This document shows, piece after piece, positions 8,142 to 17,484 of a stretch of 64,000 bases of DNA. The DNA comes from Clostridiales bacterium (lineage in GTDB: Bacteria; Bacillota; Clostridia; Oscillospirales; Acutalibacteraceae), in the NCBI GenBank assembly GCA_024684435.1, contig JAIKWV010000038.1, positions 1-64,000 of the forward strand, read 5' to 3'. Made by a program: the position numbers and the translations under genes. The first letter of the stretch is position 1, and each line of letters begins with the position of its first letter. A model generated the notes under the pieces. That model saw only the letters and a program-made list of their open reading frames with translations, searched no databases and was not told where the DNA came from.

Positions 8142-10838
8142 ATGAAATTCTATCTGGAACAGATCGCCTCGGTTTTTGAGCATGTCAAAAGCTCTTTTGA
8201 CGGGCTTTCATCCGAGGAAGCCGCAAAGCGCCTTGAGGCGAACGGCAAGAACAAGCTTGCGGAGGGAAAGAAAACTCCCCTCATCAAACGTCTGATCGAT
8301 CAGCTTGCCGACCCGATGATAATAATACTCATCGTTGCCGCAATTATCTCCGCAGTGCTTGCCGTATTTGAGAACAAAGGATCTGTAAGCATAGGTGACT
8401 TTGCGGACGTTATTATAATAATGATAGTCGTTATCATCAACTCTGTTCTGGGCGTTATGCAGGAGAGCAAGGCGGAAAAGGCCATTGAAGCCCTGCAGGA
8501 AATGTCGGCGGCCACGTCCAAGGTCCTCCGCGACGGCAAGATAGTCACGGTAAAGAGCGAAGATCTGGTGGTAGGCGATATAGTGATATTTGAAGCGGGA
8601 GACGCTGTTCCGGCGGATTGCCGCATAATAGAATGCGCCAGCATGAAGCTGGAGGAGGCAGCCCTTACAGGCGAGTCCGTTCCCGTAAATAAGATGATAG
8701 ATACCCTTGCTGGCAACGAAAAGGGCGAGGTGTCCCTTGGAGACCGTACCAATATGGTATACATGGGCAGCACCGTGGTTTACGGCAGAGGCCGCGCGGT
8801 GGTGGTTGCTACAGGTATGGATACCGAAATGGGCAAGATAGCCGACGCCATTACAAAGGCGGAGGAAGGTGATACGCCACTTCAGATAAAGCTCACTCAG
8901 CTTTCAAAGATCCTCACCGTGCTGGTTATCGGCATATGCGTATTCATCTTTGCATTCAGCCTTGTTCATCAGTACATAAAGGATCCCAGCCAGATCAATT
9001 TCGAGTTTGCGCTGGATATGTTCATGATAGCCGTAAGCCTTGCTGTGGCGGCTATTCCCGAAGGCCTGGCGGCAGTGGTCACCATCGTTCTTTCCATCGG
9101 CGTTACCAATATGTCGAAGAAGAACGCCATCATCCGCAAGCTCACAGCTGTGGAAACTCTGGGCTGTGCACAGATAATCTGTTCGGATAAGACCGGTACA
9201 CTTACACAGAATAAAATGACAGTTGTTGACCATTTCGGAGACGACGAAAAGCTTATCGCCAAAGCAATGGCTCTCTGCTCGGACGCTGAGATAGACGACA
9301 GCGGCGAGGTCATAGGAGAGCCCACGGAGGCGGCGCTTGTGGTGTTTGCCGACAAGCTGGGCTTAAAGAAATCCGAGCTCAGCAAGGAGACCCCGAGAAT
9401 AGGAGAGGCTCCCTTTGATTCCGGCAGAAAGATGATGTCCACCGTCCACGCGGAGAACGGCGCTTTTGTCCAGTACACAAAGGGCGCGCCGGATGAGATA
9501 CTTAAAAAATGCACAGGCATGCTTGTAAACGGCAACGTGGTGCCCCTTACCGAGGAGCTTAAAGCTAAGATCATTGCGGACAACAAGAGAATGGCGGACA
9601 AGGCTCTGCGCGTGCTGGCGGCGGCTTACAAAAAGTACGATGCCAAACCCACAGACTTCGACGCGGCGGCTCTTGAAAATGACCTTGTGTTTATAGGACT
9701 TGTGGGCATGATAGATCCTGTCCGTCCCGAGGTCAAGGACGCTATCACGGAGTGCGGCAGATCGGGCATCACCCCCATCATGATAACCGGCGACCACAGG
9801 GATACGGCTGTTGCCATAGCAATGGAGCTTGGCATAATCGACGATCCGTTACAGGCTATCACCGGCGCTCAGCTGGATGAGATAAGCGACGAGGAGTTCA
9901 AAGAAAAAGTTGCTACTTACAGAGTTTATGCCCGTGTTCAGCCTGAGCATAAGACGAGAATAGTCAACGCCTGGCGTGACCGCGGCATGATCACCGCCAT
10001 GACCGGCGACGGCGTAAACGACGCTCCCTCAATAAAGAGCGCGGATATCGGCGTGGGCATGGGAATCACCGGCACGGACGTTACAAAGAACGTGGCGGAC
10101 ATGGTGCTGGCGGACGACAACTTCGCCACCATCGTCACCGCTATTTCCGAGGGCAGAAGGATATACGACAACATCCGAAAGGCTATACAGTTCCTGCTGG
10201 GTTCCAACCTTTCCGAGGTGCTTTCCATCTTCTTTGCAACCATGTTGAGCTTTACAATCCTCAAGCCGGTACATCTGCTGTTCATAAACCTTGTGACCGA
10301 CTGTTTCCCGGCTCTGGCTTTGGGACTTGAAAAGCCTGAAAAGGATATAATGGATCGCAAGCCCAGAAGTACAAAGGATGGAATTTTCTCCGGCGGCGTA
10401 GGCTTCGATATTTTCTACCAGGGTCTGCTGGTAACGATCATAACCCTTGCGGCGTTCTTTATCGGCGAATTTATGCAGAACGGCGTATGGCAGTTCACAA
10501 ACATCCTTGAGGAACATTCCGCGGAAGGTATGACCATGGCGTTCCTTACCATGTCAATGTGTGAGATATTCCACTCCTTCAATATGCGCTCACAGAGAGG
10601 TTCCGTGTTCGTAATGAGCGCTCAGGGCAGCCACAACTGGTTCCTTTTCGGTTCTATGATCGCTTCCCTTGCCCTTACAACAGCCGTTATAGAGATACCT
10701 TTCCTGGCAAATGCATTCGGTTTTGCGACGATCAACTTCAAAGAGTATATAGTAGCCCTTGCGCTGGCGTTCTCAGTAATTCCCATTGTTGAAGTCGTCA
10801 AGCTCATTCAGCGCAGCGCCGCAAAGAAAAAGCAATAA
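8142..10838 (+). CDS. P2A-type calcium/manganese-transporting ATPase
   Basis: This is an 898-aa P-type ATPase with all core motifs: LTGESVPV (actuator), CSDKTGTLTQNKM (phosphorylated Asp), and TGDGVNDAPS (hinge). The SERCA ion ligands are kept: PEGL in M4, N and E in GSNLSEVLSIF (M5), and N, T and D in NLVTDCFPALALG (M6). That predicts Ca2+-type sites able to take Mn2+, as in PMR1. The Mn2+ riboswitch upstream points to Mn2+ export as the physiological role. Start 8142 is chosen because AAAGGA at 8128-8133 is 8 bp upstream; the ATG at 8133 lies inside that site. A terminator follows. Confidence 0.93.
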   Translation: MKFYLEQIASVFEHVKSSFDGLSSEEAAKRLEANGKNKLAEGKKTPLIKRLIDQLADPMIIILIVAAIISAVLAVFENKGSVSIGDFADVIIIMIVVIINSVLGVMQESKAEKAIEALQEMSAATSKVLRDGKIVTVKSEDLVVGDIVIFEAGDAVPADCRIIECASMKLEEAALTGESVPVNKMIDTLAGNEKGEVSLGDRTNMVYMGSTVVYGRGRAVVVATGMDTEMGKIADAITKAEEGDTPLQIKLTQLSKILTVLVIGICVFIFAFSLVHQYIKDPSQINFEFALDMFMIAVSLAVAAIPEGLAAVVTIVLSIGVTNMSKKNAIIRKLTAVETLGCAQIICSDKTGTLTQNKMTVVDHFGDDEKLIAKAMALCSDAEIDDSGEVIGEPTEAALVVFADKLGLKKSELSKETPRIGEAPFDSGRKMMSTVHAENGAFVQYTKGAPDEILKKCTGMLVNGNVVPLTEELKAKIIADNKRMADKALRVLAAAYKKYDAKPTDFDAAALENDLVFIGLVGMIDPVRPEVKDAITECGRSGITPIMITGDHRDTAVAIAMELGIIDDPLQAITGAQLDEISDEEFKEKVATYRVYARVQPEHKTRIVNAWRDRGMITAMTGDGVNDAPSIKSADIGVGMGITGTDVTKNVADMVLADDNFATIVTAISEGRRIYDNIRKAIQFLLGSNLSEVLSIFFATMLSFTILKPVHLLFINLVTDCFPALALGLEKPEKDIMDRKPRSTKDGIFSGGVGFDIFYQGLLVTIITLAAFFIGEFMQNGVWQFTNILEEHSAEGMTMAFLTMSMCEIFHSFNMRSQRGSVFVMSAQGSHNWFLFGSMIASLALTTAVIEIPFLANAFGFATINFKEYIVALALAFSVIPIVEVVKLIQRSAAKKKQ

Positions 10839-10861
10839 TATTATGACAATATAAAAAACAG

Positions 10862-10895
10862 GAGCCGCGGTTTTGCCGCGGCTCAGTTCTTTTTG
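10862..10895 (+). terminator. Terminator of the P-type ATPase
   Basis: GAGCCGCGG (10862-10870) and CCGCGGCTC (10876-10884) form a 9-bp GC-rich stem with a 5-nt loop, followed by AGTTCTTTTTG. Confidence 0.9.
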
Positions 10896-10938
10896 TACTG
10901 AAAAAAATCTCGTAAAATCAAAATATATACAAATTTAC

Positions 10939-10967
10939 TTGACACATGACAAAAAATATCATAATAT
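10939..10967 (+). promoter_or_regulatory. Promoter of the zinc-ribbon/DUF4234 gene
   Basis: TTGACA (10939-10944) and TAATAT (10962-10967) are 17 bp apart, about 40 bp before the start codon at 11005. Confidence 0.7.
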
Positions 10968-11004
10968 TATTTTACAAAATAAAATTTTTGAAAGGATGTT
11001 TTTT

Positions 11005-11610
11005 ATGGCATTTTGTCCCAATTGCGGCTCTCAAATCGCGGACGGTTTAATGTTTTGCCCTGCATGCGGCGCTCAGACAAACAACGCAAATCCGAACGGT
11101 AATAACCAGCAGCCTTACGGTGCACAACCTCAGAATCCTCCCTTTGGCGATCCGAATTACAACAATCCTCAGCAAGGTTATGCCCCGCCTTATGGTGCCC
11201 CTCAGTATGGTCAGCCTATGATTTATCCGTCAGAAAGGATCAGCTTTGGTCAAAGAAATCTTGCGGTCACTATTATACTTACCATTGTTACATTTGGAAT
11301 ATACGGCATTTACTGGTTAATAAAAATGGTCGATGAGCTTAATGAGGCATCCCGTGAGCAAAATCCCACCTCCGGTGGAATGGTGTTCCTGCTTTCCATA
11401 GTTACTTGCGGAATTTATTTGCTTATCTGGCTTTACAAGGCGGGTGAGCGCGTCAACAGAGCAAAAGGTATGCGTGGTCTTCCCACTGATTCAAACACGG
11501 GAATAATATATCTTGTGCTTTCAATATTCGGACTTTCAATAGTTTCCTATGCGCTTATACAGATCGAACTTAACAAGATCGCCGCATACCACGGATGTCC
11601 TGCGGCTTAA
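11005..11610 (+). CDS. Zinc-ribbon membrane protein, DUF4234-like
   Basis: The 201-aa protein starts with a double-CxxC zinc ribbon (FCPNCGSQIADG, FCPACGAQT, residues 3-24). A Pro/Gln/Asn/Tyr-rich linker follows (about 25-75). Then come three or four transmembrane helices in DUF4234 style, with TFGIYGIYWLIKM and CGIYLLIWLYKAGERVNRA repeated at about residues 95 and 135. The start at 11005 has GAAAGGA 9 bp upstream; the ATG at 10996 is too close to it. Function unknown. It overlaps the next gene (TAATG). Confidence 0.85.
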   Translation: MAFCPNCGSQIADGLMFCPACGAQTNNANPNGNNQQPYGAQPQNPPFGDPNYNNPQQGYAPPYGAPQYGQPMIYPSERISFGQRNLAVTIILTIVTFGIYGIYWLIKMVDELNEASREQNPTSGGMVFLLSIVTCGIYLLIWLYKAGERVNRAKGMRGLPTDSNTGIIYLVLSIFGLSIVSYALIQIELNKIAAYHGCPAA

Positions 11611-11984
11611 TGAAAGCTCGATTAAAAAAAGTTTTATTTGATTCCTTGATAATTGCCGTGATCGGGGCGGCTTATGCGATTTTTGTAATTACTACAAACG
11701 TGTCGATCCCTTGTGTATTTCGTTTGATTACCGGACTGAAATGCCCGGGGTGCGGCATGACACGGATGTGCATTGCCCTGCTGCGGCTGGATTTTGTTAC
11801 AGCCTTTAAGGCTAATCCTGCTGCCTTTTGCCTGATTCCCTTGATGGCGATAACTGTGGGAAGAATGATTTTTGTTTACATAAAATATGACCGCAGACGC
11901 GAAAAGATCACGCGGGCATCTGTTTATTTTATGATAGTCGTACTTGTAGCGTTTGGTGTTGTTCGCAATATTTTACATTTATAG
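11610..11984 (+). CDS. DUF2752 membrane protein
   Basis: This protein of about 124 aa has three hydrophobic segments and the DUF2752 signature CPGCGMTRMCIALLRLDFVTAF, here around residues 44-66. The family is common beside DUF4234 genes; its function is unknown. The start at 11610 is chosen because it overlaps the stop codon of the preceding gene (TAATG), giving translational coupling. An ATG at 11595 would add five residues. Confidence 0.82.
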   Translation: MKARLKKVLFDSLIIAVIGAAYAIFVITTNVSIPCVFRLITGLKCPGCGMTRMCIALLRLDFVTAFKANPAAFCLIPLMAITVGRMIFVYIKYDRRREKITRASVYFMIVVLVAFGVVRNILHL

Positions 11985-12053
11985 GATAGGCGGCATCCGG
12001 ATTCGCTTTATGCAGGCAAAATGTTTATACAAAATTTTATATTGTTGATCAGT

Positions 12054-12119
12054 GATCCCTTTTGTAACCTCAACCTGCCACAAAGGTTTAAATGGTTGAA
12101 ATACAAAAGGGATTTTTTT
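12054..12119 (+). terminator. Terminator of the DUF4234-DUF2752 pair
   Basis: GATCCCTTTTGTA (12054-12066) pairs with TACAAAAGGGAT (12102-12113), with an inner CAACC/GGTTG pair, and runs into a T tract. The stem is long and imperfectly filled. Confidence 0.8.
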
Positions 12120-12131
12120 AAATGTGCAAAC

Positions 12132-12165
12132 AAAAACAGCGGTGCCCTCATTGGAGCACCGCTGT
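12132..12165 (-). terminator. Terminator of the pduL operon
   Basis: On the minus strand ACAGCGGTGC pairs with GCACCGCTGT around a 10-nt loop and is followed by TTTTTG. It sits 14 bp past the pduL stop. Confidence 0.88.
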
Positions 12166-12178
12166 GAATGATTTTCTG

Positions 12179-12757
12179 TCAGTCTGTAATTATCTCGCCC
12201 ATAACGCCGGGTACGGGGGTGGCGGCGTTGGCTTCGTCTGTGTCGATGTGCATGGCAAGAGAAAAGTTGGGGCTTACTCTGACAACAACGTCGTCAAATA
12301 TGAGGGAGCGGCCGTTGCCTTCAACCTTTACCTTGACTATCTGCTTGTCCTTAAGACCGTACTTTTCCGCGTCCGCGGGGGTGGCGTGGATGTGACGCTT
12401 TGCGGCGATAACGCCCTGAGCTATTTCAACCTCGCCCTTGGGGCCTACCAATTTACAGCCGCCGCTGCCTTCGATGTCTCCGCTTTCACGCACGGGAGCA
12501 GTGACTCCGATGGAACGGGCGTCGGTAAGGGAAAGCTCCACCTGATCCGCCTTGCGCAGGGGTCCTAAGATGGATACTGCAGGGAAGCTGCTCTTTGCGC
12601 CGATGACCTGTATCCTTTCCTCACAGGCGAACTGACCGGGCTGGGAAAGATCCTTCTTGGGCGTAAGCTCGTAACCTTCGCCGAAAAGTATGTCCAGAGT
12701 TTCCCGGGTAACGTGAACGTGACGGGCTGAGGTCTCGATCAAAACTGGCTTGTTCAT
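12179..12757 (-). CDS. pduL: PduL-type phosphate acyltransferase
   Basis: The 192-aa enzyme exchanges phosphate and CoA on acetyl or propanoyl groups. It has the metal-binding histidines of the PduL fold: SARHVHVT near the N-terminus and AKRHIHATP in the middle, with MHIDTDEANA near the end. It lacks the N-terminal encapsulation peptide found in microcompartment PduL, and no microcompartment genes are nearby. It therefore probably serves as the cytosolic phosphotransacetylase of acetate fermentation (inference). It follows a lipoprotein gene on the same strand and ends at a strong terminator. Confidence 0.92.
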   Translation of the reverse strand: MNKPVLIETSARHVHVTRETLDILFGEGYELTPKKDLSQPGQFACEERIQVIGAKSSFPAVSILGPLRKADQVELSLTDARSIGVTAPVRESGDIEGSGGCKLVGPKGEVEIAQGVIAAKRHIHATPADAEKYGLKDKQIVKVKVEGNGRSLIFDDVVVRVSPNFSLAMHIDTDEANAATPVPGVMGEIITD

Positions 12758-12790
12758 TTTATATACATCCTTTCATGGGGTATGCCCCTA

Positions 12791-13696
12791 TTAATAATTT
12801 AAAGTATATTTATCTACAATTTCAAAGGGTACGTTACAGGAAAGCTCACCTGCAAGCTTGACCTTTGCCTTGACCTTTGCGTTGGTGTTGAAGTGATACT
12901 CCGAGTTTACCACCTTTCCGGTGTTCTTGTTGACGGTGCATTTTATAAATGAATTGCTGTATGTGGGGGCGAAGCTTTCGATGGAAGCGATGGATTTGAA
13001 CTTATCCGTCTCGGTATACACCTCATCTGCGGTGAGTACGCTTACCACCTTGCCGTGATTGGTTTTTGAGGGATCCTTTGGCAGATCCGCAAGTGATTCG
13101 GATTTAAGTTTAATCTCTATGATATAATTGTCGCCTTTCTCAATGCAGGTAGCGCTGCTTACCGCGGAGGGCTCAAGCTTGCTTGACCAGGACTGACCCG
13201 CTACCGGGTAATTGTTGTGGTTTGCACCCTTGGCGACTGTTGTGACCTTGGGATCTTCATCAAACATGGGGACTATCCAGCCGGCGACTTTTTCTATAAA
13301 TTTGCTCTCGCTGGTTATTTTGCCGATCTTGTGAGAATTTGTCGCAGTGTAACCGGGCTTGTCGACCTTGATGGCGTTGGATGCGGCGTTGAAATATTCG
13401 ACTATCTCCGGGATAGTCGAGGGGATCGCCGTGACGGTGGTCTCATCTTCTTGAGTAACGGTGGGAGCGGGAACAGACTCGGAGGTTTCATCGGGAACAT
13501 CGGCTTGTGTCGTCGCTTCCTGCGTCGGTGCTTCCTGTGTTGAAACATCCTGTGTCGGCGCCGCTGTGCTTTCAACTTCACTTATGATATCTGAAGTCTC
13601 CTCCGGCAGCGTGGTTTTATTTTCGTCTTTTTTCCCGCATGAGCAAAGGGCAAGAACGGTCGTCGCCAAAAGTAAGATAGCAATAAATTTTTTCAT
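12791..13696 (-). CDS. Putative lipoprotein of unknown function
   Basis: The 301-aa protein has a signal peptide MKKFIAILLLATTVLALCSC with a lipobox Cys at 20. A low-complexity Thr/Glu/Pro/Gln linker (about 25-95, with repeats like TQEAPTQEATTQ) follows, then a beta-rich domain with no motif I recognise. The spacer suggests the domain stands off from the membrane through the wall. It lies between aspS and pduL with short gaps (22 and 33 bp), yet has no evident link to either. Confidence 0.8.
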   Translation of the reverse strand: MKKFIAILLLATTVLALCSCGKKDENKTTLPEETSDIISEVESTAAPTQDVSTQEAPTQEATTQADVPDETSESVPAPTVTQEDETTVTAIPSTIPEIVEYFNAASNAIKVDKPGYTATNSHKIGKITSESKFIEKVAGWIVPMFDEDPKVTTVAKGANHNNYPVAGQSWSSKLEPSAVSSATCIEKGDNYIIEIKLKSESLADLPKDPSKTNHGKVVSVLTADEVYTETDKFKSIASIESFAPTYSNSFIKCTVNKNTGKVVNSEYHFNTNAKVKAKVKLAGELSCNVPFEIVDKYTLNY

Positions 13697-13718
13697 ATCA
13701 GCATCTCCGTTTCAAAAA

Positions 13719-15503
13719 TTACTGCTGTTTTATAAGCTCAAGTCCCAGATCCGTAAGCTGCTGGGTGTCTACCGCCGAGGGGCACTCGGTCATGGGTTCC
13801 GAGGCGTTCTGCACCTTGGGATAAGCCACCACGTCACGCAGGCTCTCACAGCGGAGCATCTGCATGACCAGACGGTCAAGACCGATACCCATGCCGCCGT
13901 GTGGCGGCGCGCCGTACTTGAACGCGTCGGTAAGGAAACCGAATTTCTCGTACGCTTCCTCTTCACTGAAGCCCAGCAGGGAGAATATTCTCTTTTGCAG
14001 ATCAGGATTCGTGATACGGATGGAGCCCGATGAAAGCTCAATGCCGTTGAGCACCAGATCGTATGCCTTTGCCCTGACGTTTGCTTTGTCTGTTTCAAGG
14101 TAATCAAGACACTCGTCCATGGGTGAGGTGAAGGGATGGTGCATGGCGATGAACTGCTGAGTTTCCTCGTCCCAGTCAAAGAAGGGGAATTCAGTGATCC
14201 AGAGCAGGTTATATTTATCCTGAGGAACGATGCCCAGCTTGTTGGCGACCTCAATACGCAGGGAGCCCAGCACCGAAAGAACGATGGAATTTTTAGTATC
14301 GCCCACGATGAGTATAACGTCTCCGTTTTCCGCGCCTGCCGCGGCGGTGATGGCGCTCATTTCGTCCTCGGTCATAAACTTAGCGAAGGATGAAGCCACT
14401 GTGCCGTCGGGAGCTATCCTTGCCCATGCAAGTCCCTTTGCGCCTATGCCCCTGACGTACTCGGTGAGCTTGTCGATCTCTTTGCGGGTAAGGGTGTTGT
14501 AGGCGCCCTTGGCGGTGATGCCACGAACGGAGCCGCCTCCCTGAAGCGCGCCGGTGAACACGCCGAAGCCGCAGTTCCTGACCGTGTCGCTCAGATCATA
14601 AAGCTCCATGGCGTAGCGGGTGTCGGGTTTGTCCGAACCGTAACGGTTCATGGCGTCTGTGTACGTCATTCTGGGGATGGGCTCGGTTATATCGACGTCT
14701 ATAGCCTCTTTGAACACGCGCTTGATGTATTTCTCGCCGATATCAAGAACATCCTCGGTGTCAACAAAGGACATCTCAAGGTCTATCTGTGTGAATTCCG
14801 GCTGACGGTCTGCGCGCAGATCCTCGTCCCTGAAACAGCGGGCTATCTGCATATAGCGGTCAAAGCCCGCCACCATTGAAAGCTGCTTGTAGAGCTGAGG
14901 CGATTGGGGCAGGGCGTAGAACGTGCCCTTATGTATACGGCTGGGAACAAGGAAATCCCTGGCGCCCTCCGGGGTGGACTTGATGAGGATGGGGGTCTCG
15001 ATCTCGATAAATCCGTTTTCATCGAAAAAGTCGCGGGTGATCTTGCAGATCTTGTGGCGCATGAGTATGTTTTTCTGAAGGTCGGGACGGCGAAGGTCAA
15101 GATATCTGTACTTAAGACGGGTGAGCTCCGCGGTCTGACAGTTTTCGACTATCTCAAAGGGCGGTGTCTCGCTCTTTGAAAGCAGACGCAGCTCCTTGAC
15201 CTCGATCTCAATGTCCCCTGTGGGGATGTCCTTATTCTTTGAGGAACGCTCCCTGACAATGCCTCTTGCCATAACAACATATTCGCTGCGCAGGGTAAAG
15301 GCCTTGTCGAAAATATCCTTGTCACAGCTCTCGTCAAAGGCAAGCTGAACGATACCGGTGCGGTCGCGCAGGTCAACAAAGATGAGCGCGCCCAGATCAC
15401 GCTGACGTTGTACCCAGCCGGCTACCGTGACCTCTTTGCCTGTATCTGTTATGCGGAGATCTCCGCAGTAATTTGTTCTTTTCAATCCGTTCATAAAATC
15501 CAA
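13719..15503 (-). CDS. aspS: Aspartyl-tRNA synthetase
   Basis: The 594-aa class II synthetase is of the bacterial type. An N-terminal OB-fold anticodon domain (about 15-105, GWVQRQRDLGALIFVDLRD) precedes the catalytic core. Motif 2 is in MQIARCFRDEDLRADRQPEF and motif 3 is GIGLDRLVMQML. The bacterial GAD insertion lies at about 290-420. The TTG at 15503 has AAGAGG 8 bp upstream and fits better than the ATG at 15494, which would have 17-bp spacing. It is 17 bp after hisS, the usual hisS-aspS pairing of Firmicutes. Confidence 0.96.
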   Translation of the reverse strand: MDFMNGLKRTNYCGDLRITDTGKEVTVAGWVQRQRDLGALIFVDLRDRTGIVQLAFDESCDKDIFDKAFTLRSEYVVMARGIVRERSSKNKDIPTGDIEIEVKELRLLSKSETPPFEIVENCQTAELTRLKYRYLDLRRPDLQKNILMRHKICKITRDFFDENGFIEIETPILIKSTPEGARDFLVPSRIHKGTFYALPQSPQLYKQLSMVAGFDRYMQIARCFRDEDLRADRQPEFTQIDLEMSFVDTEDVLDIGEKYIKRVFKEAIDVDITEPIPRMTYTDAMNRYGSDKPDTRYAMELYDLSDTVRNCGFGVFTGALQGGGSVRGITAKGAYNTLTRKEIDKLTEYVRGIGAKGLAWARIAPDGTVASSFAKFMTEDEMSAITAAAGAENGDVILIVGDTKNSIVLSVLGSLRIEVANKLGIVPQDKYNLLWITEFPFFDWDEETQQFIAMHHPFTSPMDECLDYLETDKANVRAKAYDLVLNGIELSSGSIRITNPDLQKRIFSLLGFSEEEAYEKFGFLTDAFKYGAPPHGGMGIGLDRLVMQMLRCESLRDVVAYPKVQNASEPMTECPSAVDTQQLTDLGLELIKQQ

Positions 15504-15520
15504 GATGATCGCCTCTTTGA

Positions 15521-16852
15521 TTAAATTTTAAATCCGTTTATATCTATCCCGTCAAGGGCAGTGCCTATCTCGTCCATGGACTGCCTGATGGATATGCTCA
15601 TAAAATCCTCCGCCAGCGTTTCAAGGGAAGTCTCCTCCGTCTCGCCGGTGGACATTTTTTTAACAATGACCTTTCCGCTTTCAAGCTCGTTGTCGCCGAT
15701 GACAACGGTGTAGCGCGCCTTCATTTTGTCCGCGAATTTCATTTGCGCCTTTACGGAGCGGCCGGAAATATCCGTCAGCGCGCTTATGCCGGAGTTCCTC
15801 ATATCAAAGGCGATCTCCGCCGCCTTGAGTCCGGCGTTCTCACCCGCGGAAACGATACATATATCGCAGGCTTTCGCTTCCGGGAAATCAACGCCCTGAG
15901 CCTCCATGAGGAGAAGCAGTCTTTCGATCCCCATGCCGAAGCCCAGAGAAGGGGTCTTCGCTCCGCCCAACTCGTCCATGAGCCCGTCATAACGTCCGCC
16001 GCCGCAGACGGTACCCTGAGCGCCTATCTGCTCCGAGACGAATTCAAACACCGTGCGGGTGTAATAGTCCAGACCGCGGACGATACGGGGGTTTATCCTG
16101 TAAGTTATATTCATGGCGTCAAGATATTTTTTGACAGTCTCAAAATGCCTGGCGCAGTCCTCGCAAATGTAGTCGATGACTACAGGGGCGCCGGCGGCTA
16201 TCTCCGAACACACAGGGCTCTTGCAGTCAAGTATCCTCATGGGATTACGCTCCAAACGGTCAAGGCAGGTGGGGCAGAGTTTATCCTTATGCTCCGCAAA
16301 ATATTCCTTGAGCGCCTTGTGGTAATTTTTTCTGCATTCGGGACAGCCTATGGAGTTTATCTCCAGGGAAAGCCCCGTAACTCCGAGAAAGGCGAATATG
16401 CTGTCCGCAAGGGATATGATCTCGGCGTCGGCGGAGGGCTCGGCGGTGCCGAAACACTCAACGCCGAACTGGTGGAACTCACGCAGTCTGCCCGCCTGAG
16501 GTTTTTCGTACCTGTAGCAGGAGGTGAGGTAGCAGACCTTCTGAGGCAGAGGCTCGTTGAAAAGCCCATGCTCAAGAAAAGCCCGCGCCGCTCCCGCAGT
16601 CCCCTCCGGTCGGAGAGTTATGGAGCGGTCACCCTTGTCGGTGAATGTGTACATTTCCTTTTGGACAACGTCCGTAGTGTCCCCCACGGAGCGGTGGAAA
16701 AGCTCGGTGTGTTCGAACACAGGGGTGCGTATCTCCTTGTATCCGAAATTGCCGGCTATCTCCAGCATCTGATTTTCCACATATTGATTTTTATGGCTCT
16801 GGGAGGGGAGCAGATCCTGAGTTCCCTTGGGAGCCTTTGTGAGCAGCGCCAT
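15521..16852 (-). CDS. hisS: Histidyl-tRNA synthetase
   Basis: The 443-aa class II synthetase has motif 2 (CYRYEKPQAGRLREFHQFG), the histidine-specific signature RGLDYYTRTVFEF, GGGRYDGL and motif 3 (LGFGMGIERLLLL). A C-terminal anticodon-binding domain follows from about residue 325. It starts at ATG 16852 behind GGAGA. The same strand carries mgsA upstream and aspS downstream. Confidence 0.96.
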   Translation of the reverse strand: MALLTKAPKGTQDLLPSQSHKNQYVENQMLEIAGNFGYKEIRTPVFEHTELFHRSVGDTTDVVQKEMYTFTDKGDRSITLRPEGTAGAARAFLEHGLFNEPLPQKVCYLTSCYRYEKPQAGRLREFHQFGVECFGTAEPSADAEIISLADSIFAFLGVTGLSLEINSIGCPECRKNYHKALKEYFAEHKDKLCPTCLDRLERNPMRILDCKSPVCSEIAAGAPVVIDYICEDCARHFETVKKYLDAMNITYRINPRIVRGLDYYTRTVFEFVSEQIGAQGTVCGGGRYDGLMDELGGAKTPSLGFGMGIERLLLLMEAQGVDFPEAKACDICIVSAGENAGLKAAEIAFDMRNSGISALTDISGRSVKAQMKFADKMKARYTVVIGDNELESGKVIVKKMSTGETEETSLETLAEDFMSISIRQSMDEIGTALDGIDINGFKI

Positions 16853-16926
16853 ACGGGTATCTCCTTAAAACATTGAATTAAAGGCGGACAAAAATGCCCG
16901 CCGTTTTCCTGCTTAACAGGGAAAGA

Positions 16927-17337
16927 TCACTTATGATTTTTCGGGTTTACGATGTCGCGCCAGTCAAGGTCGCCCCTCTCAAGGCTGTGAATAAGCGCCT
17001 CGGCGGTGGCAATGTTGGTGGCAATGGGGATATTGTGAACGTCGCAGAGCCTGAGTATATCCGCCTCGTTGGGTTCATCCGGCTTGCGGCTCAGAGGATC
17101 ACGGAACATCAGAACAAGGTCAAGCTCATTGCAGGCGATCATGGCGGCTATCTGCTGATCTCCGCCCTGCTGACCGCTCAGAAAGCGCTGTATCTCAAGA
17201 CCGGTAGCTTCGCTTATCAGCTTGCCCGTGGTTCCAGTGGCGCAAAGCGAATGCCTGCTCAGTATTCCGCAATACGCAATGCAGAACTGTGTGATGAGTT
17301 CTTTTTTTGCATCGTGGGCAATGAGAGCAATGTTCAT
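16927..17337 (-). CDS. mgsA: Methylglyoxal synthase
   Basis: The 136-aa enzyme converts dihydroxyacetone phosphate to methylglyoxal and phosphate. It starts [15 protein letters not shown] and has the conserved ATGTTGKLI phosphate loop, [14 protein letters not shown] with the catalytic Asp, and LVLMFRDPL. Length is a little below the usual 140-150. It has its own promoter and a good ribosome binding site (AGGAGGACAAA). The enzyme is a bypass of lower glycolysis used under phosphate limitation or carbon excess. Confidence 0.95.
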   Translation of the reverse strand: MNIALIAHDAKKELITQFCIAYCGILSRHSLCATGTTGKLISEATGLEIQRFLSGQQGGDQQIAAMIACNELDLVLMFRDPLSRKPDEPNEADILRLCDVHNIPIATNIATAEALIHSLERGDLDWRDIVNPKNHK

Positions 17338-17389
17338 TTTGTTGTCCTCCTTGTATGAAAAATAGAATCAACAAAGTATACGTATAACT

Positions 17390-17418
17390 ATTGTAACAAA
17401 CATAAAAAATTATTTCAA
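17390..17418 (-). promoter_or_regulatory. Promoter of the mgsA-hisS-aspS block
   Basis: On the minus strand TTGAAA (17413-17418) and TACAAT (17390-17395) are 17 bp apart, about 50 bp before mgsA. No stable terminator was seen after nadC. Confidence 0.65.
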
Positions 17419-17484
17419 GGGTTTTTTAAATATTTTCCATATATATAAAACAGAGGGAGCTTGTAACAATCTGCACAAAAATAA

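Noticed and set aside
15743..16876. 377-codon plus-strand reading frame
   Set aside because: Antisense to hisS, whose motifs are complete; no ribosome binding site or recognisable domain.
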